A program made the position numbers and the translations under genes. Of a stretch of DNA of 64,000 bases, positions 31,768 through 43,811 are shown in pieces. Where the stretch lies: assembly GCA_002104935.1 (NCBI GenBank), contig MCGT01000003.1:124001-188000 (forward strand), written 5' to 3'. How positions within the stretch are numbered: the stretch's first letter is position 1; each line of letters opens with the position of its first letter. The notes under the pieces are model-generated. The model worked only from the letters and a program-made list of their open reading frames with translations. It was not told the DNA's origin and did no database searches. This DNA comes from Hesseltinella vesiculosa. Its lineage: Eukaryota; Mucoromycota; Mucoromycetes; Mucorales; Cunninghamellaceae.

Positions 31768-34239
31768 CTACATAATGGAACAATGGACATTGAGACGAGT
31801 CTTAGTAGGTTCTTTTTTAGGAGTATTATCGGTGGTGGAAGACGATGTGGAGGAGGATGAATCGCATTGGGTGATCATGAGCGGTTGTTGGGCTTCTGCC
31901 CTTTTACGCTCTGCTTCAGTATAGGCGGTCATGTACTTTTGTGCACTCTCATGACCGAGAAAGGCGGCACGGCGCATCCATTTTATCGACTTGGGGAGAT
32001 CCTTGGGAACACCAATGCCACGCTGAGTGTAGACGGCAACAGCGAAATGGGCCTTGGCCAGGGTGCCTTTTTCTGTTGCTTGGGCCATGGTGGTGGCAGC
32101 GCGTCTGGCCCACAAGTAAGCCTCGCGATCCGAAGCCTGTAGCACACCTTTGGAGGTCGAGCCAGTGAGGTACCATCCAGAGAGAGCCATGCAACCTTCG
32201 GGATTGTCGAGCTCAGCGGCACGTGCGTACCAGTAGATGGACAGCGCGTCGTCCATCTGAACCCATAAGCCTTGCTCGTAGCACCGGCCGAGTTGAACTT
32301 GACTGGGTACATACCCATCTTGGGCAGCCTGGTGCAACAGTTCCATGGCATAGGCAGGATCGGCAATCATGCTGGTGCTATTGCCCACTTCACCAGTCAA
32401 TTGGATCATTGCCAGGGCATGCAGCGCGTAAGGGACTTGATCACGCTGAGTGACTGGGGACGAGGCCATGGCAGAATTGAAGAGCGTGCTGCCGCCCATG
32501 GCCCCGATGAGCACGTTGCCATTGCTCTGGCTATTCTGAGAGCTGGTGTTGGTGGCCATTGACATGTTGGACAGGTTCATGTTGGAGAGCTGGTTTGTGG
32601 ATGAGAGCATCGAGGCAGTGACAGGATAGTTGGCGGCCCGTTGCAGCCAGCTGATGGCTTCACGAGGTGAGGGTGCCGTATTGTAATAGCCACGCAGGAG
32701 AATCACACCGATTTTATACATGCTGCCGACGTGGGCCAAATGGGCAGCTTTGCGGTAGAACATCATGGCGCGGTTACCATCCTTGCGGGTGCCGATGCCT
32801 AGCTCATGGCACACAGCTGTGCGGTAGGTGGCTTCAGGATGGGACTGCTTGGAAGCTTGGACGTACCATTGGAAAGCTTTGGCATGGTTCTCGGCCAGAC
32901 CGAGAAGGCCCATGCCAAAGCAGTTGGCCAACATGAATTGGGCTTCAGAATCCCCGCCTTTGCCGATACCTTGACCCATACTGAGCCGCTTTAGCATGCG
33001 CAGGCATTCGCGCATCATGGCTTGACGCACAGTTTCTTTGGCAGAGTCGGAGTGCACCAGCAAGGTCGAGGCATGGCTGCAAAAAAAAAAAAAAAATGGT
33101 GTTGAGTTTTGACCGCGGCGGTTTTTTTTTTTTTTTCTGATGAAAGTTTACCCATCCTCAGATTGGGTCATGGAACAAGGCGTGGTTGGGCTGGAGTGGG
33201 AGGAGAACGACGAGCGAATGGACACAAAGGTGGAATCGGACATGGCAGAGGCGGTGGTGGACAAGGGTGGACGGGTTTGCTTGTTAGCCTTACTTGCAAA
33301 AGTATATAAGCGTCGATGGTGGCGATAGTCTTGCCAACATGTGACTTCATCGTGGGCCAAGGTGGCAAGGAACCGTTTGCACAGGCGAATCTTGGCTTTG
33401 GGATCCTTGGATTGTCTTGCGATTTGAACCCATTCTTTTACCTGTGACACAGATCCAGGCCAGGGGAGGAGTAGTGATCTGGAGATGGTGTAGGTCATTC
33501 CCGATTGCGACAAGGACATGGCGGACGAGACGCCTGACGAGCGTTCATGGGCAAGGCTGGGGCGTTGCTGCACCACGACGTCCTGGAGAGGTGCCGGTGG
33601 CAAAGCTTCAGAGCTGTTGGAAGCAACTGCGGGGTTCGATAACCTCGAGGACTTTTTTTCCATGGGAGGTTTCTTGACACGGATGGTGGTGGCTGGGATG
33701 GCGATGAGCGAGTCGGAGCCCGAGGCCGAAGCCAAGGCAGAGAGGGAAGAGCCGGTTGTTGATGAGGCAGTGTCTGACAATGAAGAGTCCGAAAATTTGA
33801 ACTTTTGTTTCAGGTGGCCAACAGGTGTGGCAGCCTCGGTGGCGGGTTTCATGAGCACCTGGTTGGTGCGAGCGTTTTGGCGATACAATCCCGAGTACTC
33901 GTCATAGTACCATTGATTGTAGTCTTCGTCGTTTTCTCGGTATCGGTATTCTTGACCCATGCTGGTCATATCCTCCTCGGGTTTACCATAGCTGCCGGGC
34001 GTAAAGTCGTCGAGCAAGAGGTTGTCATGCGGATGGTCTTGAATTAAAACATGCCTGAGGTGATCCTGTGCTTCTTTGGCAATAAACACAGGTGGTTGTG
34101 CTTTGGTGTGAGGTTGTTTGTCCGGCAGGCCTGGTGCAACTGGCGAAGACGGGGCGAGTGGCGCGTCGACAAAGGTATCGTCAGGTAGTGGTGTAGGAAG
34201 CTTTTTGTTAACGTGATACTTCGACCGTATCTCTGTCAT
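31768..34239 (-). CDS. Chs4/Skt5-type chitin synthase activator, Sel1 repeats, CaaX
   Basis: Two exons (34239-33152 and 33076-31768) sum to 2397 nt, 798 residues. Chs4/Skt5 recruits and activates chitin synthase III at the bud neck or septum. The N-terminal 250 residues are low-complexity, with an acidic/aromatic patch DEDYNQWYYDEYSGLY. The Sel1 region starts near residue 270 (VSQVKEWVQIARQS) and continues through at least six repeats, such as AQFMLANCFGMGLLGL, KAFQWYVQASKQSHPEA, YRTAVCHELGIG and LGRCYEQGLWVQMDDAL. The protein ends CSIM, a CaaX box for prenylation, as in yeast Chs4 where it anchors the protein to membrane. Good evidence that the start and the 3' end are both correct. Confidence 0.9.
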
Positions 34240-34533
34240 GATGCATCAAAAAATTAAAGAGAATCGTCCAAGCTAGCAAGAGAGAGGAAAAGCGAGTAAA
34301 CCGAATGGTCGACATATTTTGTTGAGAAAAGACAAGAAACATGGAAAAAACAAGAGACAATCACTGAATCAAGTCAGCCCAGCAATTTTTTTTGCGCGGG
34401 GTAAAATGACAAAACGGAGTGCGATTCTTCCCTCACCAGCACAAAACCTCCGAGATTTTGCAGGACAGCCTGCCCTCGGGTCCTTTTCTTTTTTTTTTTT
34501 TTTTGCATTTCTTCCTCGTGTCCATAATAAAGT

Positions 34534-35961
34534 TTATATTGTGTTTGGATTAAGAGATGGTATTGTAGGAGGTGGGTTGTTGGGTATCAAGGGATCGCGC
34601 TCGTCGACAGGATCTGGGGATTCATCGGAATGTTCTCTCAAGGCCGTCATGTTGACAGAGATAAAGCCTATAATGACGAACACAGCACCAATGACATATT
34701 GTACATTAGGCATGATCTGTTTGAAGATAATATCACCAAACAACGCCAGAGGGATCTAAAAGAAAAAAAAAACAAATGAGCCATTTTCCAGGCCAGTTGC
34801 TCCCACTCATTGTTACATACAGTTAGTGAGATCCCCAGAGTGACGACAAGAGGTGAGGTCATCAGCATGGACAGCAGCCATAGGTAATCAGATAAAAAGG
34901 TGCCGATGAAGGCATTGAGCAGCACCATGATCCAGATGGTGGCAGAATGAGGCAATTGGAAAGGTTCAACACCCAGCCAGTCCAAAAAAGGAAATGCTGG
35001 CCATAAAAGGAGGACGTTGAATGCACCCACAAAGCCAAAAAATAAGGGCATATTGATCCGGTCTTCGTCACCAATACGCAGTTTGAGCAAAGTGGTGTAA
35101 CATCCATAAAAGATGGCACCCATTAGCGCCAGCAAATCGCCAATCAAAGCTGATGAGAAGGCAGTTGGATCGTCCACGGGTAGGGTTGATTTCTTTTGAT
35201 CAGAATAGGACACCAGCACCACTCCAATGAAGCTGCAAAAAAAAAATTGTTAAGGCAAAAACCAAGTGACCATGCCTTCTTTTTGTTACCTGACCAGCAC
35301 CGACACCAACTTGACCCATGTGACCTTTTCAACGCCAAATAATGCGCCAATGCCAAGAGTAAACAAGCCTGACATGCTTGCTAAAATGGTGGAGCTACCG
35401 ACAGAGGTGTAGGCTAGGCTGGCGTTGGTGGTGTAATTTGCAAAAAACCAAAGGATACAAAAGGCAAAGCTGAGCCGGATGGTTTCCAGCGTTGTCAGGT
35501 GAGGCGCAGATCTACTGTCGGATTTACTAGAAGGTTGTTCCACGGAATGCAAGAATGACCTGCAAGGAAAAAAAAAATTATGAGATGCCATCGGTTGATT
35601 ACGGCTTGTGATTGGCGCAGTTGACCCCATATCCGAAAGTTGCCCACAGGAAAGGGAGAACAATAAAAAAACTTACTGGTCGTTCACTTGTTTGGCATTG
35701 GTGAAGCGAGAGCAAAGAAAAGGTATCAAGTAAAAAGAGAATGTTGCAGTATTCAAGTAGGTCACTAGGAATGGTTTGTTGTAATTCAATTCGCCAAAAA
35801 TACTCTAAATATTGGAAGGGGGTTCAGTACTGAAAATCAGATCGATTCTGCTCAAGCATTACATTCATGGCAAATGACGACGACACCCAAATAACTACAA
35901 CCGCCAACAGTGCCACAATACCACCATAATAACGCTGTTTTGACAGAGATGGCTCTGCCAT
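34534..35961 (-). CDS. SLC35F/EamA drug-metabolite-type transporter
   Basis: Multi-exon gene of the solute carrier 35F5-like branch, close to yeast vacuolar YML018C and THI74. The first exon starts at 35961 and has a membrane span (GGIVALLAVVVIWVSSSF). Later exons carry LNYNKPFLVTYLNTATFSFY, FCILWFFANYTTNASLAYTSVGSSTILAS, the EamA helix-turn motifs GDLLALMGAIFYGCYTTLLK and LLNAFIGTFLSDYLWLLSMLM, and end in a charged tail with acidic-dileucine-like DERDPLIP, a common vacuolar/lysosomal sorting signal. About ten membrane helices are expected. The substrate is unknown for this branch. Introns in the coding region are GT-AG with T-rich tails. Confidence 0.85.
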
Positions 35962-36580
35962 GATGGGTAAAGAGTAAAATGAGAGAAAATGGAGAGAAGG
36001 AAGAGAAAGAATCAAAAAAAAAAAAAAAAAAAAAAACTTGGAAAAAGAGTTCAACACACGCCGACGCCAGCCAATGATCTGCGCAGAAAATTCACAATTG
36101 GGGAGATTTCAAGGTTTTCCTCATTCCTCCATATCTCCTTACCTCGGTGTTTCTCGCAGATCTCATCTTCATCATTTAAAGGAATCGGAACGCGTTTTTC
36201 TCTTGATGGTCAGCGTCTCAGACATCCGCCCTCGTACTGTAATAAGGGTTCCTGATGACACGACCACCTCTAAGTCAGGCCACCTCTGCATTGACTTTGC
36301 TCAGTCAAAAAGTAAATTGCGAGTACAACGATGACCAGCTATCGCAAACAAGCTTACTGCATCATCCAACATTGAAAGAGAGAAAGGAAATGACAAGTGT
36401 TGACATTACTGCTGTGCCACAATAGCCTCTCTCTGGTTTTTTTGTGCAACAACCCTGTGTCAAAGCCATTCCTTTTTTTTTTTTCAGGGACCGTCGTGAT
36501 CTTGCAGAGATGAAAAAAGAGTAAAGCCGGATGATTTAATGTTGTTGCAGAATGGAATAAAATGAATAGTGAAAGAGATT
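35962..36580. other. Intergenic region, no gene
   Basis: About 620 bases between two minus-strand genes. It holds A and T runs (36015-36036, 36473-36484) and short chance frames. It is likely the promoter of the transporter gene and the 3' end of the WD gene. Confidence 0.35.
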
Positions 36581-38449
36581 TCAGTCATCGGCCGACCAGA
36601 CAAAGACAGAGTTATCGCTATTGACGGCTACAATTGTTTTTGTGCTCTCAGACACACAGATGTCGCGAATCAAATGGTTCGAGGATTCATGGCACAGGAC
36701 GCGTTCTGGCGCCAACTGTTCCTTGCTGCCATCTTTCAGCGTCTTGCTCACCTTGTCCTCACCAAGATGATACAGCCGTAAATCACCATCTTCATCACCA
36801 CTAATGAGCACCTTGCATCCTACAAAGAAAAAGGTCATGCGTCAGCCTTGTTGGCACTTGTTGGCAAAGCTGCTTCTTCTTTTTTTTTTTTTTTACCATC
36901 CTTTTCTACCACAGTGAAACGGATGCCAGAGGCTTCGTTGGGATTTGGAAAGGACAGGCATACGCGAATGTCGGCGTCTTTCTTGGTGCTTGTGTCAGGT
37001 CTCCAGGCAATGAATTCCTGGTCACCAGAGCTACGAGACACAGCATAACCATCTAGCGGATGGTCGGTATCGCCATCTTGACCGAGCAAGTGGATACCAT
37101 CAACATATCCAAAGTGGTATTCCTCGCTATGAGGGAATTTGACTTTAAGCTTCATCACGGTGGGCTCATCGCCGTCGACTTTGGCTTGTTTCCACTTTTC
37201 ACGATGCTCTTCTTCGATCTCAAATTGCATCAGGTCACCTTTACTCGTACCAACCACCAACAAAGACAGATCAGGGGACACGGTCAAGCTGGTTGGGAAC
37301 CCAGCGTTGTTGCAAGGGAAAATCGCCAGGCACCTAAAAAAGAAGTTCATCAGAACTCTCTGGTTTTCGATCAAGCTGTACGGTCAAATGAACTTACCGA
37401 GAATCGTCCACATCTACTGCAGTTGTGCCGATATCCCAGAGTCGAATAGTCTTATCTGCCGAGGCACCTAAGATAAAAGGCAAGGTCGGCCATTGTTTTT
37501 AAAAGGAATGACAACTTACTAAAGAGCCATCGTGGCTCTTGCTTGACAAAGGCAAGTTTGAGAATGGATTTTTCATGTCCAAGGAGATAACGATAACACT
37601 GAGACGTGCTTGTGTCCAGTAATTTAATGGAACCAAGATTCCCAGCAGCAGCCAAGATGGAGGTGCCGGAAGTTGACGAGGATGCTTCGGTTGAAGTGAT
37701 GGGTAGGCGTGTCCAAGCCGATGTGAAGAAGCATTCGTGCTCCTCGGGGTGGGTATATTTCATGGTATATCGGCCTTGTTGAGGGTCGAGGAGCAGCAGT
37801 GAGTGGGCACTGCAGATTGCCACCTGAGCCGATTCTTCCGGGCCAGTTTCATAGGCACATCCCCATAGGTTCAAACAATTGTCTTCGTCGTCACTGTCGT
37901 CCTTTTTCTTCCGGCCTTTAGCATTGCTGCGAGCCTGTCGTCTTTTCTCATAACGTCGGTGGCCCAGACTTTCATGAGAAAACCCTTGGATATAATGACA
38001 AAGCTTGTACTCTAATTCTAATTAGAAAAAAAAATTACAATGTGAAAACGCAAGCGAGGGCGCAATGCAGAAAGAAGGAGAGTTGGTTTACGCAGTAACG
38101 GCAAAAGAGGAGCAGATGGCCTCGGTTGTTTGGCTACAGTGACGGGCGATGCAGTCGGCGCAGGGGAGAAGGATCGTTGACGGCTGGGTTGATCCGTCTT
38201 TTGTCTCTTGCGAGAGGGTCGGGGTGTGTCAGGTTCGGGTGTAAGGATGAAACGCTGGGTATCAATGACGGGTTTGGTGCCATTGTTGGAGGAGGGATCA
38301 TCCGTTTTTTCAAAGCCAATGTAGTTCCAGAATGATTTCTTGCGCTGCTGTACTTTGGGTCGATTGCTTGCAGGAGCTGCTTTGGGTTCACTAGCACTGG
38401 TCTTTCGGGTGTCATTATCCCAGAACTTCATTCGGATCTCGCTTCCCAT
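36581..38449 (-). CDS. LRWD1/ORCA-like WD-repeat protein without LRRs
   Basis: Exon 1 starts at MGSEIRMKFW (38449) and is basic, with Ser/Pro and an RKRQK patch. Later exons carry a WD-repeat domain that follows human LRWD1/ORCA block by block: ELEYKLCHYIQGFSHE, LNLWGCAYETGPEESAQVA, HECFFTSAW, SILAAAGNLGSIKLLDTSTSQC, HEKSILKLAFV, SASADKTIRLWDIG, SGDEDGDLRLYHLG, and a final TIVAVNSDNSVFVWS. Animal ORCA binds the origin recognition complex and repressive histone marks to hold heterochromatin. The N-terminal leucine-rich repeats of animal LRWD1 are not present. Introns are short, GT-AG. The family match is by eye, so a different WD protein cannot be fully excluded. Confidence 0.7.
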
Positions 38450-38773
38450 GATGGCAATGTTTTCTTTGATAATAACGAAAGAAAGGGCATTGAAAAAAAA
38501 ATTGGCGGCGCGGGCGGCCTGTTTCAAGCCAGTCACATTTCACGGACAGGCACTGGTTGGCAGATGGAGCGAAACGGACCAGTGGGCTTTCCTTGTAACC
38601 AGATTTGTACAGGTATCGATGGACTACCATAACAAAAAAAGGGTGTATTCATTCTGCATCTGCCCAGTCCCGTTGTCTGGATAGCCAGCAGTGCAATAAA
38701 AAAAAAGAATGGATGGCCTCGCACGGGCTTTAAAAGAGCTCTGGCTTACACTTTCTTTTTCATAATTCACATC
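38450..38773. promoter_or_regulatory. Divergent promoter, WD gene / SDR gene
   Basis: Compact head-to-head region of 324 bases between the LRWD1-like gene (-) and the SDR gene (+). An A run lies at 38698-38707. No TATA box is convincing. Confidence 0.35.
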
Positions 38774-40013
38774 ATGATTGCCATCACGACGAGTAAGTAG
38801 CCATGGCCTATTGTTTTACGGCTAATAACGAAGCCAATACCCACTCACACCATTCTAGTATTTATTTGGATTGGCGTGTTGGCTGTGGTGCCTTACTTGG
38901 CTTTGGTTGCATATGGTGCTTTTTACTGCAAGGAACAAAACCTCAAGGACAAGTATCAAGCAAAATGGTAATAATGTCATCCAACATGGAGGCTGCGAAG
39001 GACATTTGGGTATAGGCGCGTTTTTCTTTTTTATTCACGCCGCCTTCCTCTTCTTAACAAACAAACAAACAAAAAAAAAATAGGGCTTTGGTGACTGGTG
39101 GGTCGTCCGGCATTGGCGCTGCCATTGTGAAAAAGCTGGCCAGTCAGGGTCTGAATGTGGTGGTGGTTGCTCTGGATGACCAATTGCTGGCCTCATTCAA
39201 GGAATCGATTGTGCAAGAATTCCCTCAGCAAAGCTTCCGTTTTGTGGGCTGCGATTTGTCGGACGCCCAGTATGGTTACATGGGCAAGATCAAGGAACAG
39301 ACCGACGACATTGACGTGCAAATCGTGTGCAACAACGCCGGTTTCATTACCACCGGGGCCTTTGCCGATGTCAAATTGGAACGCCAAATGGCCAACTACA
39401 ACACCAATGTCACTGCCTGTCTGACCATCTCGCATCACTTTTTGAACCGACTCTTGGACAACCATCTCAAAGGCTTGGTGACCTTCACCTCGAGCAGTGC
39501 TGGCTTTATCCCTAACCCCATGAGTTCTCTTTATGGTAAGCCTTCAATACATCCCTCTCAACGTGTTTTGTGCTGAGCTACTTTTCTACCGCGTAGCTTC
39601 TACCAAGATCTTCTTGACGACCTTTGCTGCCTCGTTGGCTGCTGAATATTTTGAAGATGGTATTGACGTGCTTGTTGTTGTAAGTGGCACACCAAAAAAT
39701 AGATAGCAGGAGCTGATCTGGTCTTTCTTAGCACCCTTCGCCTATCAACTCCAATTTCTACAGCAACGCTGGCAAGATGTCTGCCTTGACCTCGGCACAA
39801 AAGATCTCGTCCTCCCCTAGCATTATCGCGGACACGATTTGCCGTGATGCTGGCAAAGTGGTTGTTGCTGATCAAGGTTTCATCACCGTCATCATGAAGA
39901 TTATCACCACCAAATTGTTGGACTGGAACGTGTTTACGGAAATCATGAAGCATTGTTTGCGCTTCACTGGTGATTACAAGGCCATGAAGGTTCGTCGTGA
40001 AAAATCGTCCTAA
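38774..40013 (+). CDS. Membrane short-chain dehydrogenase/reductase (17b-HSD/KAR-like)
   Basis: First exon 38774-38792 (MIAITT), then a membrane anchor exon (VFIWIGVLAVVPYLALVAYG), then the Rossmann domain: TGGSSGIGAAIVKKLASQG (dinucleotide loop), CNNAGF, the catalytic Ser in FTSSSAG, and YASTK (catalytic YxxxK), which appears only after an intron splits its Tyr and Ala codons. It ends KVRREKSS with a basic tail, consistent with ER retention. This arrangement, an N-terminal span plus YxxxK followed by a fatty-acyl-like pocket, fits the 17-beta-HSD12/Ifa38 3-ketoacyl reductase group of very long chain fatty acid elongation, but steroid- or sphinganine-type activity is also possible. Stop at 40011-40013. 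Confidence 0.8.
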
Positions 40014-40277
40014 AGGATGAGTCAAAATAAAAGTTGGACCCTAGTTTACTTTTTTTTTTTTGTTGATTTATTATAATTTTTTTTTTTCGCTTGCATCGTT
40101 CGCTACGAAGGCATCAGTATAAAAAAAAAGAAGAAGAAGAAAAGAAAATCATAAAAGCAAGATATCTGGGTTGCACATATTCAATGAGGGATAGTGACAA
40201 ATCGAACAAAAAAAATGAGAGTGTATAAAGGGGTGGACAGGGATGAAGGAGAGGAGACGCGATGGCTGTCAAAAGAT
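40014..40277. other. Convergent 3' region
   Basis: 264 bases between SDR and VAP genes, with T and A runs and a GAAGAAGAAGAAAAGAAAA stretch. It holds polyadenylation-like A/T signals only. Confidence 0.35.
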
Positions 40278-41396
40278 TTAGGCTGAGCCGCGGTTAATAA
40301 AAAACGAGATCAAGAACGACAACACAACGATCAGAATGACGGCAGGCAAAGGCACGCCATTCTTTGTCAAGGACTTGGACTTGGGTGCTTCGGGGGCACG
40401 GGCACGCAGGGCTTCCACTTCGTTCTTGTAAGCATCCAGTTCCAAATTTAACCGGGTTACTTCGTCCATGGATTGCTGTTCATCTAGTTCAGGCGCATCC
40501 AAGTCGATAGTGTTATCCACCGTGGTATTCAAAGTTTTGCTCTGCACATCAGGTTCGGCCTGTGCACTCTTGGCACCGTTCGTCAGAGGTGTCGAGTCAG
40601 CGGCCTACGTAAAAAAAAAAATCGAATCAACTCTTCACTCTTTTTCATCGAGTTCCAACGAGGCTTACGTTGGCATCCACGTAAGTGCATCGCAATTTCT
40701 TTTGCACAATGTCATCCTTATAATGGGCGTCCACGTGGCTCCACTATCATCATTGAGAACAGAAAAAAATCAGATGCTTTTTTTTTTTTTTTTTGGCTTG
40801 GCGGCGTCGGCAAGACTTACGAATTCATTTGTAGGAACAGATTTTAATACATCGTTCAATGGCACAGTTTGGATCAAGAACTTGTCTTTGCACTTTTGTG
40901 CAACTGGAGGTTCTTCAGGATGGGCCTGCATCATGACTAAATTAATGTGTATAGATGAGTCTCTCATCTGGCTTTTTTTTTTTTTTTTTTCATGGTTTGT
41001 TTCTATCACGGCTGTCCACTATCACTCCAACCCATCATCCGTCCCATTTGCCATGGTTGCTCTAATGCTTACCGAGAATGGTTATTTTATCACCTGCAGG
41101 GATGGTGCCAGCATTGGGGCGAACACAGTAAACTTTGGGTGCAGTAGTCTTGACTTTGAATGCAACTTCTTGGCTACTGCTATTTTCGATGAGCAAGGTT
41201 TCTTCTGACACCTTGGTCAAGGGGCCTAGTTAAAAACAAACGTAAATAAACAAAAGCTAAAGGGTATTTTTGTAACAAATCGCCACGTCTTTTTAAAGAG
41301 ATCCATTTCCAATAGAAATAAACAGTCTTGTTGTGGTGATACAGTGTACTTACGCTGAAATGACAGGGTTTCGGGTGGTGTTATGGTGATGGTCAT
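40278..41396 (-). CDS. VAP/Scs2-type ER MSP-domain protein
   Basis: Tail-anchored ER protein of the VAMP-associated family, which binds FFAT motifs and tethers ER to other membranes. The first exon is tiny (41396-41355, MTITITPPETLSFQ). Then comes the MSP domain: LTKVSEETLLIENSSSQEVAFKVKTTAPKVYCVRPN, a lysine/threonine surface expected for FFAT binding, then PAGDKITI and DKFLIQTVPL. The later part has a coiled coil (DEVTRLNLELDAYKNEVEALR) and a C-terminal span PLPAVILIVVLSFLISFFI with a short basic tail. About 240 residues, normal for Scs2/VAP. It uses at least four introns. The expected class is well supported; symbol left open. Confidence 0.88.
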
Positions 41397-42400
41397 GATG
41401 ATATTTGGACAAGAAAACAAAGAGAGAAACAGGAAGAAAAGAAAGAGAAAAAAAGCTGAGACAAATGAAGAAACAGGGATTTTTTGCACCAAGACCCCCC
41501 CCCCCTTTGCTGGAACACTTGAATCGCCGCCGCTGCACAAAAGAATGTCATATGTTAAAAGCTTCTGTCGCACCACCTTTTGCTTTTCCCTCCAAAAAGA
41601 ACTCATTTTGTTATTGTCATCAGAGTTTATGTCTTAGCGACTGTTTGGCACTCGGTCAAGTATTTCTTATCAAGATTCGCTGGGTCTGTTGTCATGTCTT
41701 CGCCTTTTGCATTTTTTTCTTTCTCAACCCCACCAAAAAATAAAAAAACCACCATTTGAAAACGAGTTGACCAAATCAGGAAATCACCCATTTGTCCCCG
41801 GTCGTCATCACGTTTTTGTCAAGAATGCTCGGGCCCTCGTTGATCTGTAAAAAAGAGGGGGTGGGGGAAGCTTGTCAATAAGACGGTTTCTTGACGATTT
41901 TCCCTCTTCCTACTTTAAGTATGATGGCCCTTTGCTTTTCACACTACTTGGCCACGTGCTTCCTTATTTCACCCTTGGGTGATGGGCTGACGCTTGCAGT
42001 GGAGTCAATACTAAAAATTAAACCGACGAGGCTATTTTTTTTTACGACCCTTGGGTCGATCGTGCTGTGAGCCTACGATTCAAAAAAAAAAGGAACGTAA
42101 GCCTTTCACGTCAAGAAACGATGCATGAATTGAGTTTTGGAAAAAGGAAGGATTTAAATTTATCACAGCTCCGGGCGTCCGAGGTTGTGGTATATACCTG
42201 TGGTCCTTTCATTCCCCACGCTCAGCTCAACTTGCTCACAGCACGCCGAACAGTGTCACAATGATATCAATGTTGCTCGATTTCGAGATTTCTTGTCAAA
42301 CGCACGACATTTTGCTCAGTCAGCAGAGCAAGAGTCGGCGTATAAATTTGAAATCCCTGGCTCTTTTCCCTCTCTCAAAATAAAAAAAAAAAAAAGAAAC
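41397..42400. promoter_or_regulatory. One-kilobase divergent promoter region
   Basis: Between VAP (-) and the thioredoxin-like gene (+). TATATA-like bases lie near 42189-42195 and a TATAAATT near 42340-42347, about 55 bases before the 42401 ATG, in a normal position for a fungal TATA box. Long C and A runs (41498-41506) are present. No gene is seen in the open frames. Confidence 0.4.
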
Positions 42401-42850
42401 ATGGTCAAATTCATCCGTGCAGGTGTCGACGAATTCGAATATCAGGTCAACCAAGCCATTAAGGATGACAACAACAAGGTGTTTGTTGTGTTCTTTGGTA
42501 CTGAAGTAGATGAGACCAATGAGTCCTGGTGCCCGGATTGTGTGATTGCCGATCCGTTGATCCGTAAAGCTCTGGTGCCTGTGCCCAATGCTGTCTTGAT
42601 CGAAGCACCAGTGGGCCATCGTCACGAATGGAAAGGCAACGTTTCTCATCCTTACCGAGTAAAATACAACCTCTCTGCCATTCCCACGCTGTTCAAGTGG
42701 TCTAAAGTAAGTCCAAAAAAAATGGGTCGCTCGGCCACAGTCGATTGATGGCCTCTTCCTTCTTCACTTTAGAACGGCCCCGGTGCATCCTTGGTGGAGG
42801 AAGAAGCAGCTGATATCAACAGACTCAACGCCTTTGTACAAAATGAATAA
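42401..42850 (+). CDS. TXNDC17-like thioredoxin (TRP14, DUF953)
   Basis: Two exons (42401-42706 and 42773-42850), 127 residues. Cytosolic thioredoxin-like reductase of the TRP14 family. The active site reads WCPDC, with the characteristic insert before it (FFGTEVDETNESWCPDC) and VGHRHEWKGNVSHPYR afterwards. The cis-Pro region is IPTLFKW. In animals TRP14 reduces cystine and signalling cysteines and is fed by thioredoxin reductase. The ATG is preceded by an A-rich leader. Size equals the family norm, so the model is complete. Confidence 0.9.
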
Positions 42851-42954
42851 AGAATAGTTTTAGATAATAAGTTTACTTTCTATGATGCAGGATATGGGTG
42901 GGTGGGGGAGTCAAAAAAATGATACAATTGGTTAAATGAGCAAGGAAAAAGGGT

Positions 42955-43811
42955 TCATTGTGAGGTTCCAAACATTTCATCCCATTTGGCCTTGCAGCCA
43001 TCGAAGAAGCGGGCCTTGATGGTTTGGAAATCATCCAGAGCAGGACGCACATCCAAATGAAAGACAGGCACCCCCGGCTGTTCTTCAGGAGCTTCGTAGT
43101 AATCGATCACATAGCGTCGCTCCTGGTTGCAGCGCTTGATGTACCAATCATGACGGTCAAAAGGCTTGGGAGCACCGAACCAAGAATGCCATCTAGCTTT
43201 GGGAGTCAAGTCTCGAGGACGACCTTGGAAACGTACAAGATAGGGGTCCTCGGTGCATTCGCTACCAAAAAAAAAAAAAGATTAATAATAAATACCCTTG
43301 TCCGCCACCCCCTTGTCGTTTACCATTCAAATTTGGATTCCCATCGCAGCACTTCATTCCAGGCTTCTTCGTTCAAAAAGTTGTGAATATCAACCATGGT
43401 TTCAATCTCTTCTTCGGGGGTTTCCCAGCCCTTTCGTCGCAGAGCATTGTAGAATTGCTGAGGACTGGGGTATTCCCAGCGGTTGCCAGTGTCGTTGGTT
43501 TTGGGAATAGAGCTGATCACTCGGTCAGTAGGTAAGTCGATTTGCTGATCGGCCTGACGCTCATGATTGAGAGTGGGCATCATGTTGGATTGATTCAGCT
43601 CTTGTTTATCATGGACGACAGGGCAGGTGGCTGCCGATTGATTTTTGTCATGATCAACAGGGCATTGTTTCTTGTCTTGATCAACAGGACTTTTCTTTTG
43701 GTGGTCGACAGGGCAGCCGTCTTGCTTTTTGATAGGAGGAGGCGCTTGGACGGCATCAGGATCGTGCATGGGGCAGCCCGGAGGAGGCGAAGGCATCGGT
43801 GTAGCCGGCAT
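42955..43811 (-). CDS. Cytochrome c heme lyase (holocytochrome c synthase)
   Basis: Mitochondrial intermembrane-space lyase that attaches haem to apocytochrome c. Two exons (43811 to about 43320, then about 43261-42955), roughly 265 residues. N-terminal CP heme-regulatory motifs are repeated: [24 protein letters not shown], with a decayed SPVDQ among them. The core has [47 protein letters not shown] and, in exon 2, the [18 protein letters not shown] block, FDRHDW, VDVR-like YVIDYYEA and LDVRPALD. The His in [10 protein letters not shown] is the one known to bind haem in HCCS. The model is complete. Confidence 0.92.

Noticed and set aside
41498..41506. C run and adjacent open frames as a gene between VAP and the thioredoxin gene
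   Set aside because: Frames are K/F-rich, switch strand freely and have no conserved motif; better explained as promoter DNA.
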